In this document: positions 25,109 to 33,665 of the stretch, piece by piece
Position numbering within the stretch: the stretch's first letter is position 1
Layout of the letters: every line of letters begins with the position of its first letter
IMG/VR virus record: IMGVR_UViG_3300037083_000054
Span: 58,835 to 122,834 of that record
Direction: 5' to 3' (one strand)
DNA: 64,000 nucleotides
DNA from: a virus
Made by a program: the position numbers and the translations under genes
Notes under the pieces: model-generated
Databases searched by the model: none
Seen by the model: the letters and a program-made list of their open reading frames with translations, nothing else
What the model was told of the DNA's origin: nothing

Positions 25109-26704
25109 ATGCAACCGACAATCCAAGTGTATGCCGATCGAGATTACGATCAGTTCGTCGGACGACTTCAGTCCGAATTCGTGGCGAGAACGAATAACGG
25201 GAAAGAACCTCTCTTTACGACTGCATTCGACAATCTGTTCGAACTCTATCTGAACGCGATTCCAGAATCTGAACGTCAGTATCACAACTGCCATTGCTGT
25301 CGTCGATTCGTCAATGAGTTCGGCGGACTGGTGACGATTGATGACCACGGCGATACCCATTCGGCATTCTGGACTTTGACGGATATTCCGCACGAATTGC
25401 GGGAATCTGTCAAAGCGGTCATCGATGTGGTCGAGCGAGCGAAAGTGGCGGGTGTCTTTCTCTCGCCATCGCCAGTCTACGGAACCGCCGTTTCCTTCGA
25501 TGGGAAGAAGAACAAAACATGGCATCATCTGTCGATCATGCCGCCGGGTGCGATGCGATTTAAGGACAGTCTTCAAACAGCCCATCAAGCATCGGCAGAA
25601 AAGTTGCAGGACTTTCTGATGGTGCGAACGGCCTTGATCGACTTCACGAAACAAATGCTCGAACAAGCGGTCAAGCTGTTGAAAACTGAGTCGCTGTATC
25701 GAAGCGAAAAACTGCTCGGTCAAGCCGAATGGTTGCTGGATCTGAAAACCAAGCCGATCAATCTGCTTTGGAAAGCCGTTGCGACCGCTCCCGCCGGGTT
25801 CTGCCATCCTCGTTCGTCGATGATCGGAACGCTTCTGGAAGATATCAGATCGGGTATGGAATTCAGTCAGATTGAAAAGCGTTTCGCGGCCAAGATGCAT
25901 CCATTGCAATACCAGAGACCGCAAGCCGCTCCGTCTGCCGGGGCGATTGCGGAAGCGGAAAAGATCGTCGAGAAACTGAAAGCCGCAGGTTCGCTTGATC
26001 GTCGCTTCTGCCGTAGGGAGGAAGTTCCGGCGATTTGGATTCCGCACGAGGCGATTGAAGTCGAAACGTCGGAAGGCGGTGTCTTCGGTCATTTGAAACC
26101 GAAGTCCAGTGAACCGCAAGTCACGGATCTTCGCATGCCACCGATTTCGATGACGTGGGAGAAGTTCCGCCGGACGGTGCTGCCTGATGCTGATCAAATC
26201 GAACTGTACTGCGATGGGTCGAGAAACAGCTATGGAGCACTCGTGACCGCAGCGAATCCCGATTCGCCGCCAATCCTGCAATGGGATTCGGAAGAGAATC
26301 GCAATCCGGTTTCGTGGTATCTGTGGCACGGCGGATCAGTTCCAGCACAGTATGGACTTTCCGGCGGTCGATTTAACAAGATCGAGAAGATTTGCTTGGG
26401 GCCGAACCAATGGCGGAACGAAGACGATTTCGCTCATCAGGGACAACGAGTCATTCTTTTGATCGAGGGAGCCAAGGAAACGAAGATGGCCGGAAATGCT
26501 CTGTTCCCAGAAATCATGCGATCCGAGTTTCATGGCATCCGCAGCGTGATTGAAGCGTATGCTCGATCGGCGAAGATTGCAGGAATGGAATCGCCGCATG
26601 CTTGTGGTTTGATTTTGGCCAAAGGAAATGACACGTGGGATGCTCATTTGCGAGTGACGTCCAAGGGATTGAAAACGGAATACAAACTCGACAGATGGGA
26701 CTGA
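25109..26704 (+). CDS. Large conserved hypothetical phage protein
   Basis: 531 residues. The N-terminal part has YHNCHCCRRFVNEFGGLV followed by DDHGDTHSAFW, a possible Cys-rich metal site. Middle helices (KLLGQAEWLLDLKTKPINLL) and a C-terminal domain with RVILLIEGAKETK, HGIRSVIEAYARSAKI and GLILAKGN. Similar long proteins occur in actinobacteriophages without known function. No enzyme motif is secure. It is preceded by GAGGGGAAAACA as ribosome site and is the largest early gene. Confidence 0.6.
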   Translation: MQPTIQVYADRDYDQFVGRLQSEFVARTNNGKEPLFTTAFDNLFELYLNAIPESERQYHNCHCCRRFVNEFGGLVTIDDHGDTHSAFWTLTDIPHELRESVKAVIDVVERAKVAGVFLSPSPVYGTAVSFDGKKNKTWHHLSIMPPGAMRFKDSLQTAHQASAEKLQDFLMVRTALIDFTKQMLEQAVKLLKTESLYRSEKLLGQAEWLLDLKTKPINLLWKAVATAPAGFCHPRSSMIGTLLEDIRSGMEFSQIEKRFAAKMHPLQYQRPQAAPSAGAIAEAEKIVEKLKAAGSLDRRFCRREEVPAIWIPHEAIEVETSEGGVFGHLKPKSSEPQVTDLRMPPISMTWEKFRRTVLPDADQIELYCDGSRNSYGALVTAANPDSPPILQWDSEENRNPVSWYLWHGGSVPAQYGLSGGRFNKIEKICLGPNQWRNEDDFAHQGQRVILLIEGAKETKMAGNALFPEIMRSEFHGIRSVIEAYARSAKIAGMESPHACGLILAKGNDTWDAHLRVTSKGLKTEYKLDRWD

Positions 26705-26707
26705 GGC

Positions 26708-26977
26708 ATGCGAAAATATTTGTCTGGATTGCGACAGATCATTTCCGAGATGGATTGTTGGATTGCCTTTGGATTCTGGTGTGGACTGTTCAATATGGCG
26801 GTCAGTGCCGCTCTGGGTCGTTGGCTGGAATCTGTTGCATGGTCATCCTCTGTTGCTGCCTGCTTCGTAGCAGCCTGTCAATTTTCCATGAAAAATATTC
26901 GCAATGAAGCGATTCAAGAAGCATTGAAAACCGGCGATCTTGATGCAATTCGCCAAGTGACGGAATGGCCGCTTTAG
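26708..26977 (+). CDS. Small membrane protein
   Basis: 89 residues with two membrane segments: CWIAFGFWCGLFNMAVSAAL and SVAWSSSVAACFVAACQF, then a charged C-terminal helix (RNEAIQEALKTGDLDAIRQ). The shape fits a small inner-membrane protein; holin is possible, but no endolysin gene lies next to it. Confidence 0.5.
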   Translation: MRKYLSGLRQIISEMDCWIAFGFWCGLFNMAVSAALGRWLESVAWSSSVAACFVAACQFSMKNIRNEAIQEALKTGDLDAIRQVTEWPL

Positions 26978-26989
26978 GAGTAAATTGAA

Positions 26990-27616
26990 ATGCAAAAAAC
27001 ACGAAAGATGGTGGAGCTTGAGAGTCTGAAAAACGCTTCTCACAATCCGCCAAATCGAATCACGAAAGCGAATATCCAATCGCTCGCGGATTCCATGTCT
27101 GTCATCGGACAATTGTCTCCGATCATCATCACATTGACGGATGAGATTATTGACGGGCATCGTCGGGTTGCTGCCGCGAAGTTTCTCGGCTGGTCTGAGA
27201 TCGAGGCGAACATCGTCAAGGATCTGGACAAGAACTTCGCCTATGGAACGGCCAATGCGACATCTCGAAAGCTGTCTGGTTGTGATGCCTTATATGTTTA
27301 TCTCGAACAGCCGGATGCCGTCGTTCGCTCGACACGGCTGAAGTTCGATGAGATGGTCGAAGTGCTCACGCGACCTCTGGTGAAGAAGATTTGCAAGTCC
27401 GGAAACTCGTGGCGAATCTATGTCAATGCAAAGCAAGTCGCGAAGTATGTCGACGACGAAAACCCTGAGACACTGAAGGCCATCGTTGAGTGGTTGCTGG
27501 CGTTTCCAGTTCAAAGGACGGTGATTCAGGCAATGGCATCTGGTGAGTCCCCGCGAACAATTCTGAACGCCATAACGAATGGCAAAGCGATCAAACTGAA
27601 ACTGGCAATTGTGTGA
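26990..27616 (+). CDS. ParB/Srx-fold nuclease-like protein
   Basis: 208 residues, AGGAG upstream. The N-terminal domain has ASHNPPNRITKANIQSLADS, GQLSPIIITLTDEIIDGHRR and VAAAKFLGWSEIEANIV, the ParB N-terminal pattern including the GHRR box. The C-terminal ~110 residues contain a helical region (ETLKAIVEWLLAFPVQRTVI). Phage ParB-like proteins may act as CTPases, nucleases or regulators; there is no ParA or clear parS here. Confidence 0.7.
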   Translation: MQKTRKMVELESLKNASHNPPNRITKANIQSLADSMSVIGQLSPIIITLTDEIIDGHRRVAAAKFLGWSEIEANIVKDLDKNFAYGTANATSRKLSGCDALYVYLEQPDAVVRSTRLKFDEMVEVLTRPLVKKICKSGNSWRIYVNAKQVAKYVDDENPETLKAIVEWLLAFPVQRTVIQAMASGESPRTILNAITNGKAIKLKLAIV

Positions 27617-27627
27617 CAGAGTGACTG

Positions 27628-28065
27628 ATGAGCAAAGCAATGACAAATCTCGCCGCATTACGAAAACTCGAAGGGCGTCCGATCGTCATCAATATTTTCG
27701 ATGATCTTCGTCATATCCGAGATTTGGTTGAATATGACAGCCCGCTCGTTTCGGAGTATGGCCGATTTGATGGCGAGCGATTCCTCTTGTTTTGGTGCGA
27801 CTGCGATGACGACTTCCACCGATGGATGCTCGTCCGGCAAGACACCGTATGCATCGAGAGTTTTGTTCAAGGTAAGATCCCGCTCGATTATCTTGTCAAA
27901 GGATGTTCTGATTCGTTCGTGACGTTTTTCGATTGCACAAGGAATCCTTCACAGTCCATGCACATCGTAGAAGTCCCGTTTCATAAAATACCAGACGACT
28001 ACTTCCCGGATGACGGCCTGCTTTACGAGGATATTTCGGACAAGTTTCCCAGCCCTGATAAATAA
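27628..28065 (+). CDS. Hypothetical protein ending the early block
   Basis: 145 residues. LEGRPIVINIFDDLRHIRDL, FDGERFLLFWCDCDDDFHRW and a repeated strand pattern; resembles small DUF6575-like proteins. Its last codons and stop lie inside the palindrome at 28057-28079. Confidence 0.5.
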   Translation: MSKAMTNLAALRKLEGRPIVINIFDDLRHIRDLVEYDSPLVSEYGRFDGERFLLFWCDCDDDFHRWMLVRQDTVCIESFVQGKIPLDYLVKGCSDSFVTFFDCTRNPSQSMHIVEVPFHKIPDDYFPDDGLLYEDISDKFPSPDK

Positions 28066-28079
28066 GCCGCTTATTTATC
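28057..28079. promoter_or_regulatory. Extended AAATAAGC palindrome at the early/late boundary
   Basis: GATAAATAAGC-C-GCTTATTTATC, perfect 11-bp inverted repeat with one-base centre, overlapping the stop codon of the preceding gene. It marks the switch to virion genes. Confidence 0.6.
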
Positions 28080-28167
28080 GTACGCTGATTCTTGTCTGAA
28101 AATTTCCATCTTTCCTGATTCGGAGAAATCCTTTACACTTTTCGGTTAATCGGTTCAAGCTCGTGAA

Positions 28168-28207
28168 AACAGCCCGCAATCCTTTGGATTTGGCGGGCTG
28201 TTCTGTT
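28168..28207 (+). terminator. Intrinsic terminator before the 28236 gene
   Basis: AACAGCCCGC and GCGGGCTGTT, 10-bp stem, followed by CTGTTTT. It shares its stem sequence with the hairpin at 29547. Confidence 0.65.
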
Positions 28208-28235
28208 TTACAATCCACAGAAAAGGACTTCTGCC

Positions 28236-28712
28236 ATGACCGCTCCCAATGTGATTTCTCGCGATGGCTCTGACATCAGCGGCCCCACGGCGAATGCTCC
28301 CACGAATCAGGTTCCGGGAATTTTCTTCTACGATACGACTCTCGATATTCCCAAAGTTGTCAATGCGGCGGGGGTGTGCGTTCCTGTGGCCGCGAGTCTC
28401 GGCGGACCGGGGGCCATCACGGCGGCGGCTGGCAGTAGCTCCACGACAGCGGGCGTGCTTCCGGCAGCAACTGCGGCGGTTTATCCCGTCTCGGCCTCGG
28501 ATGGCACCAAGGGCGTCATCATCAATGCGGCGGACAATATTACCGGTCGACTCATCCGATTGATCAATCTGGTTGCCGGTCAACCGATTATTGTTTACCC
28601 ACCCAGCGGCGGCACGATCGACAACGGCTCGGCGAATGCGAGCTATTCCGGGACAAGCGGAAAAGGCATCCAGCTTTATTGCGAAACGCCCGGAACATGG
28701 TTCGTGGTCTAA
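28236..28712 (+). CDS. Probable virion decoration protein
   Basis: 158 residues, rich in Ala, Gly, Ser and Thr, with NVISRDGSDISGPTANAPTN and a strand-rich core (KGVIINAADNITGRLIRLIN, YPPSGGTIDNGS). Composition resembles phage structural surface proteins. It has its own AAAGGA ribosome site and is flanked by hairpins on both sides, suggesting high separate expression. Family not recognised. Confidence 0.5.
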   Translation: MTAPNVISRDGSDISGPTANAPTNQVPGIFFYDTTLDIPKVVNAAGVCVPVAASLGGPGAITAAAGSSSTTAGVLPAATAAVYPVSASDGTKGVIINAADNITGRLIRLINLVAGQPIIVYPPSGGTIDNGSANASYSGTSGKGIQLYCETPGTWFVV

Positions 28713-28748
28713 TAGTTCTGGCGAGCCAGTTTGCTTTTGATTATAATG

Positions 28749-28777
28749 CCCGGCTGGAGTGAACAGCCGGGTTTTTT
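28749..28777 (+). terminator. Intrinsic terminator
   Basis: CCCGGCT-(9)-AGCCGGG then TTTTTT, directly after the 28236 gene and 13 bases before the next ATG. Confidence 0.7.
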
Positions 28778-28789
28778 CATGGACGAATC

Positions 28790-29014
28790 ATGCGAGAATG
28801 TCTCTCGTGCGGCAGGGAATTGCCAAAGCCGATTATCGCGGGAGTACCATCCGGCGTTGATTGTTGTTTTCGTTGCTGGCATCGTGTGCCGATTGCCGAG
28901 AGACTGAAAATCTCGATCGCTGTGCGTGATCGACAGTTTGGCGGTGTTCTGAGTGAATTGGCCAGCGTTGCCGGGGCTTTCCAAGAAATCCAGAAACGGG
29001 AACTCGACTCATGA
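28790..29014 (+). CDS. Small zinc-finger protein
   Basis: 74 residues. MRECLSCGRELPKP and GVDCCFRCWHRVP give a four-Cys zinc site with CxxC spacing at both halves. Helical C-terminus. Its stop overlaps the next start (ATGA). Role unknown. Confidence 0.55.
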   Translation: MRECLSCGRELPKPIIAGVPSGVDCCFRCWHRVPIAERLKISIAVRDRQFGGVLSELASVAGAFQEIQKRELDS

Positions 29015-29202
29015 ATGAAACCATCGACGACGATGCCGACGAAGAAATTGACTGCTATGGCCGAGCCATCAATCAAGAGGAAGTTTCCGCACGCGACGAA
29101 CGCGACCATCAGCGTTATTCGCGCCGGGACGGGAGCACCGCAGGGGCCGCGTATCCAGTGACGGTGACTTGCGACGAAACGCCCCCGGGGAATGCACCGT
29201 AA
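29011..29202 (+). CDS. Small protein with RYSRR motif
   Basis: 63 residues: acidic start MNETIDDDADEEIDCYGRAI, then HQRYSRRDGS, the same RYSRR as the portal's C-terminus. Its 3' half overlaps the converging gene 29069-29404, so one of the two may be shorter than drawn. Confidence 0.4.
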   Translation: MNETIDDDADEEIDCYGRAINQEEVSARDERDHQRYSRRDGSTAGAAYPVTVTCDETPPGNAP

Positions 29203-29404
29203 TCACTCGCCCTGTTGCGAAGTCCAGCACGTCATAAACAATCCGCGACTTCAATTGCGGACCGCCCATGAAGTCTCGCCACGGTGTTCGCGGGAGAGTC
29301 CGAATGCCGATCAATTGCACGTCGACGACTTGCCCTTGAATCTTCATGCGATATCGTTCCATGACTTTCAGATCGGATTTCGTCAGTTTTGGGTCAGATG
29401 CCAT
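29069..29404 (-). CDS. Hypothetical protein on the opposite strand
   Basis: 111 residues from ATG 29404: MASDPKLTKSDLKVMERYRM, GQVVDVQLIGIRTLPRTPW, RIVYDVLDFATGRVITV. The first ~75 residues look like a genuine folded domain; the Arg-rich end overlaps the plus-strand gene and is less convincing. It is the only leftward gene in the late block. Confidence 0.45.
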   Translation of the reverse strand: MASDPKLTKSDLKVMERYRMKIQGQVVDVQLIGIRTLPRTPWRDFMGGPQLKSRIVYDVLDFATGRVITVHSPGAFRRKSPSLDTRPLRCSRPGANNADGRVRRVRKLPLD

Positions 29405-29546
29405 ATCATTTCTTTCTCTCAATGCCTGTAAGATTGCACCACAAATTCTAGCGAGATTGTCAAAAGAAAAAACACGTCTTGCGTCGATCGTGAAAATTTC
29501 GTAAATCATTGTCTCCTGCCAACGATTGGCATGCCGAGCTTGTGAG

Positions 29547-29595
29547 AACAGCCCGTGACTCTCAGAAATGAGAATCAGCGGGCTGTTATTTTTTC
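29547..29595 (+). terminator. Intrinsic terminator before the protease/scaffold gene
   Basis: AACAGCCCG/CGGGCTGTT outer stem with an inner ACTCTC/GAGAAT stem, then ATTTTTTTC. The bases after it (TTTTTTCATGGACGA) repeat those after the hairpin at 28749. Confidence 0.65.
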
Positions 29596-29606
29596 ATGGA
29601 CGAGAA

Positions 29607-31430
29607 ATGTCTCCCACGATGACCGCCCCGCCGATGCCGAAACAGACGCAACCGTCTGTGATGCCATTGCCCGGCGAGGCACAGGGAGCGTTCTTCGATC
29701 GTGCATGGGTTGCTCTCGCAAAAAAGTTTCCTAAAGCGAATCGTCGGACGGTCGCCATTATCCGACTCTGGCAACAGTCCGAAAATGATCAGGACTTGCG
29801 GAACGAGGCGAAAGAACGTTTCTCGCCCGACAAGTACACGCAACAGGGTCCACGCTGCGTCTTCCTCTCGCACACAATCCCGGAGATTGCCGAAACGCGA
29901 GACGAGACGACCGGCGAAGTGAATCCCGGTCGTGAGGGCACGGAATACAACCGCGAGAATTTGCAGCATCTTGTTGACTTTGCAAACTATCGAATTCGCA
30001 ATGCGGGCCAGTTCGCCGCTTTGAGCGACGGGCACATGCCGACCTTGGAAGAGAAATCGACCGGTCGACCGGATGCCGAGGTTTTGGGATGGGCTGGTCC
30101 GTTCTACATCGGATTGTTTGGCAACGAACATCCTCAATGGGCCATCTTCTGCGACGAGTGGATTCATAACGAGAATCTTTCGAAAGCGGAAAAACTCCAA
30201 CGACGCTCGCCGGAAGTCTGGTGCAAGGAACCGATCGAACGCCGAACGATGGACCCGATTGCCATGCTCGGCAGTGAAACGCCCCGCCTTGATAGTGGCA
30301 TGAACCTTTATTCAATGCGAGCGGACGGCCAAGAGGTCATGCGATATTCGATGTCGATGGCCATGCCGAACGCCGTGAACTCGTATGTGCCTGGATCGGA
30401 AACGGGCAAGAAAACCAACTACGGAGCCAATATGAACGATCTGCAACAGCCTGTTCCCGCTGGTCCTGCTCCCGATACGAACAGTGAAACGCCCGACGAA
30501 AACAAGGCTCTGGTCGATGCGATCATTGATGCTCTCGGCGGACTCATGCCTTCGATCGTCGAAAAGGTTTCGATGGCCATGCGTCAAGGCTCGGGAAACG
30601 ATCCGGATGCCGTTCCGTCCGACAATGAGAATCAAGACACCGAACCGGTTGAAGGGAAAGAAGCGGTTCCTCGTGGAATTGATTCACCCGAAGGCGACGG
30701 GATGGCGAAACAGGCTCCCGGTCAAAACGCCCCTCCGACTCCTGCACCCGCCGCGACTCCGGGTGCTCCCGCGGCGACAGGCGGACAGCCCGCGGCGGTC
30801 GCTCCCGCTCCTCCTCTCGACGACAAACATGCTCAATACGCGGCGATGTCCCCCGAATGTGGGGCGGCGTATGCGGCAGGCCATCAATCTGGATGCATGA
30901 AAGGCAGACCAATGACTTATTCCAAAGTGTCAGAAGATCCCGAATTCGTGGCCATGGCCGAAGCCCACAAGGCCGCACTCACTCGCATTCACGACCTGGA
31001 AATGCTCCAGCGCGATAAAGAGCGATATTCGAAAGTGCATGCGATCGTGACGAATCACGTTGTGTGTGCCGAAGACGAGATCAAGGCGAAGGAAGACGAA
31101 ATCCTGACGGACATTCTGCCGGTCAGCGATGCCGAATTCGATCGCTATTGCAAGGCTCTCTCGCAAGCTCCGGTTCGCGAGAAGGAAGTCACGAACTTCG
31201 AGCTTTACATTGATCCGACCGACACCCAGACCGAGAACTACTCGCGAGCCCACGGCCTGACGGTCCGGGCTTCGAAAGAGGACATTGACCGGTACACGCG
31301 GCAAGCCGCCGATATGGTCGTGACAAAACGTCGACGGGGCGAAACGACCGATATCGACACGGAAATGAAAACGATTTTTCTGGCCAATGGTTTGCCAGAT
31401 CCCACGTTGGTCGGTCCGAAAGCCGCCTAA
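29607..31430 (+). CDS. Prohead protease/scaffold-like protein (Mu I-like)
   Basis: A 607-residue protein from ATG 29607. Residues ~60-220 contain FANYRIRNAGQFAALSDGHM, EVLGWAGPFYIGLF and LSKAEKLQRRSPEVW, reminiscent of the phage-I/protease domain upstream of capsid genes. A Pro/Ala-rich linker follows, then a helical region (EFVAMAEAHKAALTRIHDLE) like a scaffold. YS-type motifs recur: NLYSMRADG, VMRYSMSMA, PMTYSKVSE, KERYSKVHA, TENYSRAHG, plus DRYC and DRYT. These could be self-cleavage sites. Position directly before cement and capsid genes fits. The catalytic residues are not certain. Confidence 0.6.
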   Translation: MSPTMTAPPMPKQTQPSVMPLPGEAQGAFFDRAWVALAKKFPKANRRTVAIIRLWQQSENDQDLRNEAKERFSPDKYTQQGPRCVFLSHTIPEIAETRDETTGEVNPGREGTEYNRENLQHLVDFANYRIRNAGQFAALSDGHMPTLEEKSTGRPDAEVLGWAGPFYIGLFGNEHPQWAIFCDEWIHNENLSKAEKLQRRSPEVWCKEPIERRTMDPIAMLGSETPRLDSGMNLYSMRADGQEVMRYSMSMAMPNAVNSYVPGSETGKKTNYGANMNDLQQPVPAGPAPDTNSETPDENKALVDAIIDALGGLMPSIVEKVSMAMRQGSGNDPDAVPSDNENQDTEPVEGKEAVPRGIDSPEGDGMAKQAPGQNAPPTPAPAATPGAPAATGGQPAAVAPAPPLDDKHAQYAAMSPECGAAYAAGHQSGCMKGRPMTYSKVSEDPEFVAMAEAHKAALTRIHDLEMLQRDKERYSKVHAIVTNHVVCAEDEIKAKEDEILTDILPVSDAEFDRYCKALSQAPVREKEVTNFELYIDPTDTQTENYSRAHGLTVRASKEDIDRYTRQAADMVVTKRRRGETTDIDTEMKTIFLANGLPDPTLVGPKAA

Positions 31431-31489
31431 GTGTCTTCGGAACCTTCCCTCAAAAACAAACGCCATTCCAACGCAGGAGACAGTAAAAC

Positions 31490-31903
31490 ATGGCCAACCA
31501 GTATCAGAATATGTGGGCGAACAGCACGATCCCGTGCTCTGTGATCCTTGTGCCCGACGCGACTCACAATAACTCCGTCAAACAAGCCGTTAGCGGTGCG
31601 ATTCGACCGAGCGGCATTTCGGTCAACTCGAACCGAACTCGCCCTGATCCCGATTTCTCGCTGACCACGCAAGCCCAACAAATTGCGGCGATTGCTGGTG
31701 AAGAAGTTGTTGTCTGGGTCGATGGGGCGACAGGCGTCGACTTGGTCTGCAATTATCCGTGGCTCGCCGGTGATCTGGTGATGTCCGACTCGAACGGCTA
31801 TGGCATCGAAGTGACCGCTGGAAACTTCTATGTCGCTCGTGCTCAGACGCCCGGTACGGTCGGAGCCTTGTGTCCGGTCGATATCGTGATTGGCAAGTTC
31901 TAA
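31490..31903 (+). CDS. Capsid cement/decoration protein (DUF2190-like)
   Basis: 137 residues, strand-rich: HNNSVKQAVSGAIRPSGISV, IAAIAGEEVVVWVDGATGVD, PWLAGDLVMSDSNGYGIEV, CPVDIVIGKF. Size, composition and its place between scaffold and major capsid gene match small DUF2190-type cement proteins that stabilise expanded capsids. Confidence 0.6.
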   Translation: MANQYQNMWANSTIPCSVILVPDATHNNSVKQAVSGAIRPSGISVNSNRTRPDPDFSLTTQAQQIAAIAGEEVVVWVDGATGVDLVCNYPWLAGDLVMSDSNGYGIEVTAGNFYVARAQTPGTVGALCPVDIVIGKF

Positions 31904-31948
31904 CAAACCTTCGCGGCATGTGACCGCAAACGACGACTCAGTGAGAAC

Positions 31949-31988
31949 GGGTCGATTACCAGATGGTGATCGACCCTTTATTTTTTTC
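31949..31988 (+). terminator. Intrinsic terminator before the capsid gene
   Basis: GGGTCGAT/ATCGACCC, 8-bp stem, followed by TTTATTTTTTTC, 14 bases before the capsid ATG. Confidence 0.65.
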
Positions 31989-32002
31989 GAAAGGCAAACA
32001 AG

Positions 32003-33073
32003 ATGGCTCCCGTACTGAACAGAGTTCTGCCGAATCAGTGGAACGTGTATGTTCCGAACGCCAAGGAATCTGGCAACTTGTTTGTCGATTTCAGCCGCAA
32101 CCCGGTTGACTTTAAAGTCAACCAATACTGTCAGCTTGTGCCCGTGCACCAAACGGTGGGGATTTGGTATCAGATGGGTCTCGATCAACGAGCACGCATC
32201 CTGGATACCGATGGGGCGAAGTATATGTTCCCGGACGGTGTTGACCGACCGGAAGCCCACGACCAGTCGGAATACTTTTCCGAACTGGGATTCCGCTGCC
32301 GCCGACGTTCGTACATGGACGTCATGGGCAAGATGATGAACGAACAGGCCGCATGGGATGAACGCGACCGCCGAAGTCGCGCCCTCGCTCAACTCGCGAT
32401 GACGTTCCGAACCCAACAGGTCATCACGAAACTGACCGATTCGACGCAGTATGCTTCGACGCACTACTGGGACTTGTCGCAGACGAATCAGTTCACCAAT
32501 CAGACGGGGAACTGGGCTCAATCGACGTCCGCTCGCGAAACGATCAAGAGAACCTTGAACGCCGCGAAACAGCAGATCCTGTTGGATACCCGAGCGGCGG
32601 TGAAGTCGAAAGACTTGCTGTTGATCATGGGTCCAGATACGGCGGCTCAGATCAGCGTGACGCAGGAAATCGTCGAACTTGTGAAGCAGAATGCGGGTGG
32701 AATCCAGTACCTGCAAAACAAGGGCGAGTACAAGAAGGACAACTACGGTTTGCCCGATCGGTTGTACGACACGGAATACGTCATCGAGGACACGGTCATT
32801 GTGACTTCACAACGCGGTCTGTTGACGCAAACCGCTCAGTTCGTGCTGCCACTCGGCACCGTGCTGTTGGTGCATCGTCCGAATTCGCTGGAAGGCATTG
32901 AAGGGGGTCGAAGCTTCTCGACCGTCTCGATGCACATCTACCGAAACGACGACTTGACGCTCGAAACCGATGCGGATAGTTGGAACCGTGTCGAACGCAT
33001 CGCGGTCACCGACAACTTCGATGTCAACATGACGGCCCCTGTGACCGGCATGCTGATTGTCAATGTCTGCTAA
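32003..33073 (+). CDS. Major capsid protein
   Basis: 356 residues with CGAAAGGC upstream. Long N-terminal arm, then a helix FRTQQVITKLTDSTQYAST, strand region, an ARETIKRTLNAAKQQILL helix, LLLIMGPDTAAQI, VIVTSQRG and a C-terminal FDVNMTAPVTGMLIVNVC. Size, composition and position after the cement gene and before a gp36-like gene support an HK97-fold capsid subunit. The sequence is diverged from textbook families, so the call leans on context. Confidence 0.75.
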   Translation: MAPVLNRVLPNQWNVYVPNAKESGNLFVDFSRNPVDFKVNQYCQLVPVHQTVGIWYQMGLDQRARILDTDGAKYMFPDGVDRPEAHDQSEYFSELGFRCRRRSYMDVMGKMMNEQAAWDERDRRSRALAQLAMTFRTQQVITKLTDSTQYASTHYWDLSQTNQFTNQTGNWAQSTSARETIKRTLNAAKQQILLDTRAAVKSKDLLLIMGPDTAAQISVTQEIVELVKQNAGGIQYLQNKGEYKKDNYGLPDRLYDTEYVIEDTVIVTSQRGLLTQTAQFVLPLGTVLLVHRPNSLEGIEGGRSFSTVSMHIYRNDDLTLETDADSWNRVERIAVTDNFDVNMTAPVTGMLIVNVC

Positions 33074-33091
33074 TTTTCTTGAGGATGCGTC

Positions 33092-33655
33092 ATGGCTGTG
33101 ACCTCTTATGCAACCGGGTTAGATTTTCTAGCCCGGTATGACGCCAGACTCTTCGGGGATCTCGTCAGCGATGAGGGGTATCGCGTTCCGCCCAACGAAT
33201 TGCCAACGAATACCAATCTGATTGCGGCCCTCGAAGACGCCTACGGTGAGATTGTTTCGACGATCGTCGTTGGCGGACGATATACGCTTTATCAGATTGA
33301 TCCCGCGAATCTCAGCCCAGCCGCGATGTCTTATTTGGTGCGTTTGAATTGTGATCTGGCACTGATCTTGATTAAGCGACGTCGAGGCGTTGTGAGTGAT
33401 AAAGACAAGGCGATTATTGAGTCGGCTGCCAATCGCCTCAAGGCCCTGAAAGATGGAGCAGGTTATTTGCTCTCCATCACCGACACAATGGCCGATGCCA
33501 GCGTGATGAAACTTGCCAATCCCTTGACGGTGATTCCCATTTGGCGACGCAATACGATCCGTGGGCGAACGCGAGAATACTATCCGAATTACCCGGTCGA
33601 CCGTGGTCCCGGCTGTTCCAATACTTCAGGGCCATGTGGCCCCCCCTGTCAATAG
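33092..33655 (+). CDS. Head-tail connector, Mu gp36/DUF1320-like
   Basis: 187 residues. LDFLARYDARLFGDLVSDEG near the start, EIVSTIVVGGRYTLYQ, and DLALILIKRRRGV fit the helical DUF1320 layout (Mu gp36), which bridges portal and tail. The final Gly/Pro/Cys-rich segment (GPGCSNTSGPCGPPCQ) is unusual for the family and resembles the Cys-rich endings of the tail proteins here. Confidence 0.6.
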   Translation: MAVTSYATGLDFLARYDARLFGDLVSDEGYRVPPNELPTNTNLIAALEDAYGEIVSTIVVGGRYTLYQIDPANLSPAAMSYLVRLNCDLALILIKRRRGVVSDKDKAIIESAANRLKALKDGAGYLLSITDTMADASVMKLANPLTVIPIWRRNTIRGRTREYYPNYPVDRGPGCSNTSGPCGPPCQ

Positions 33656-33665
33656 GACTTGAAAC

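Noticed and set aside
25073-26329. 418-codon minus-strand open frame
   Set aside because: Antisense of the 531-residue plus-strand protein, with the Arg/Phe/His-rich composition typical of shadow frames here.
26708-26977. Holin call for the two-TM protein
   Set aside because: No endolysin or spanin gene is adjacent and small membrane proteins are common among early phage genes.
31427-32716. 429-codon minus-strand open frame across scaffold, cement and capsid genes
   Set aside because: Shadow of three convincing plus-strand virion genes; Arg/Leu-rich composition without motifs.
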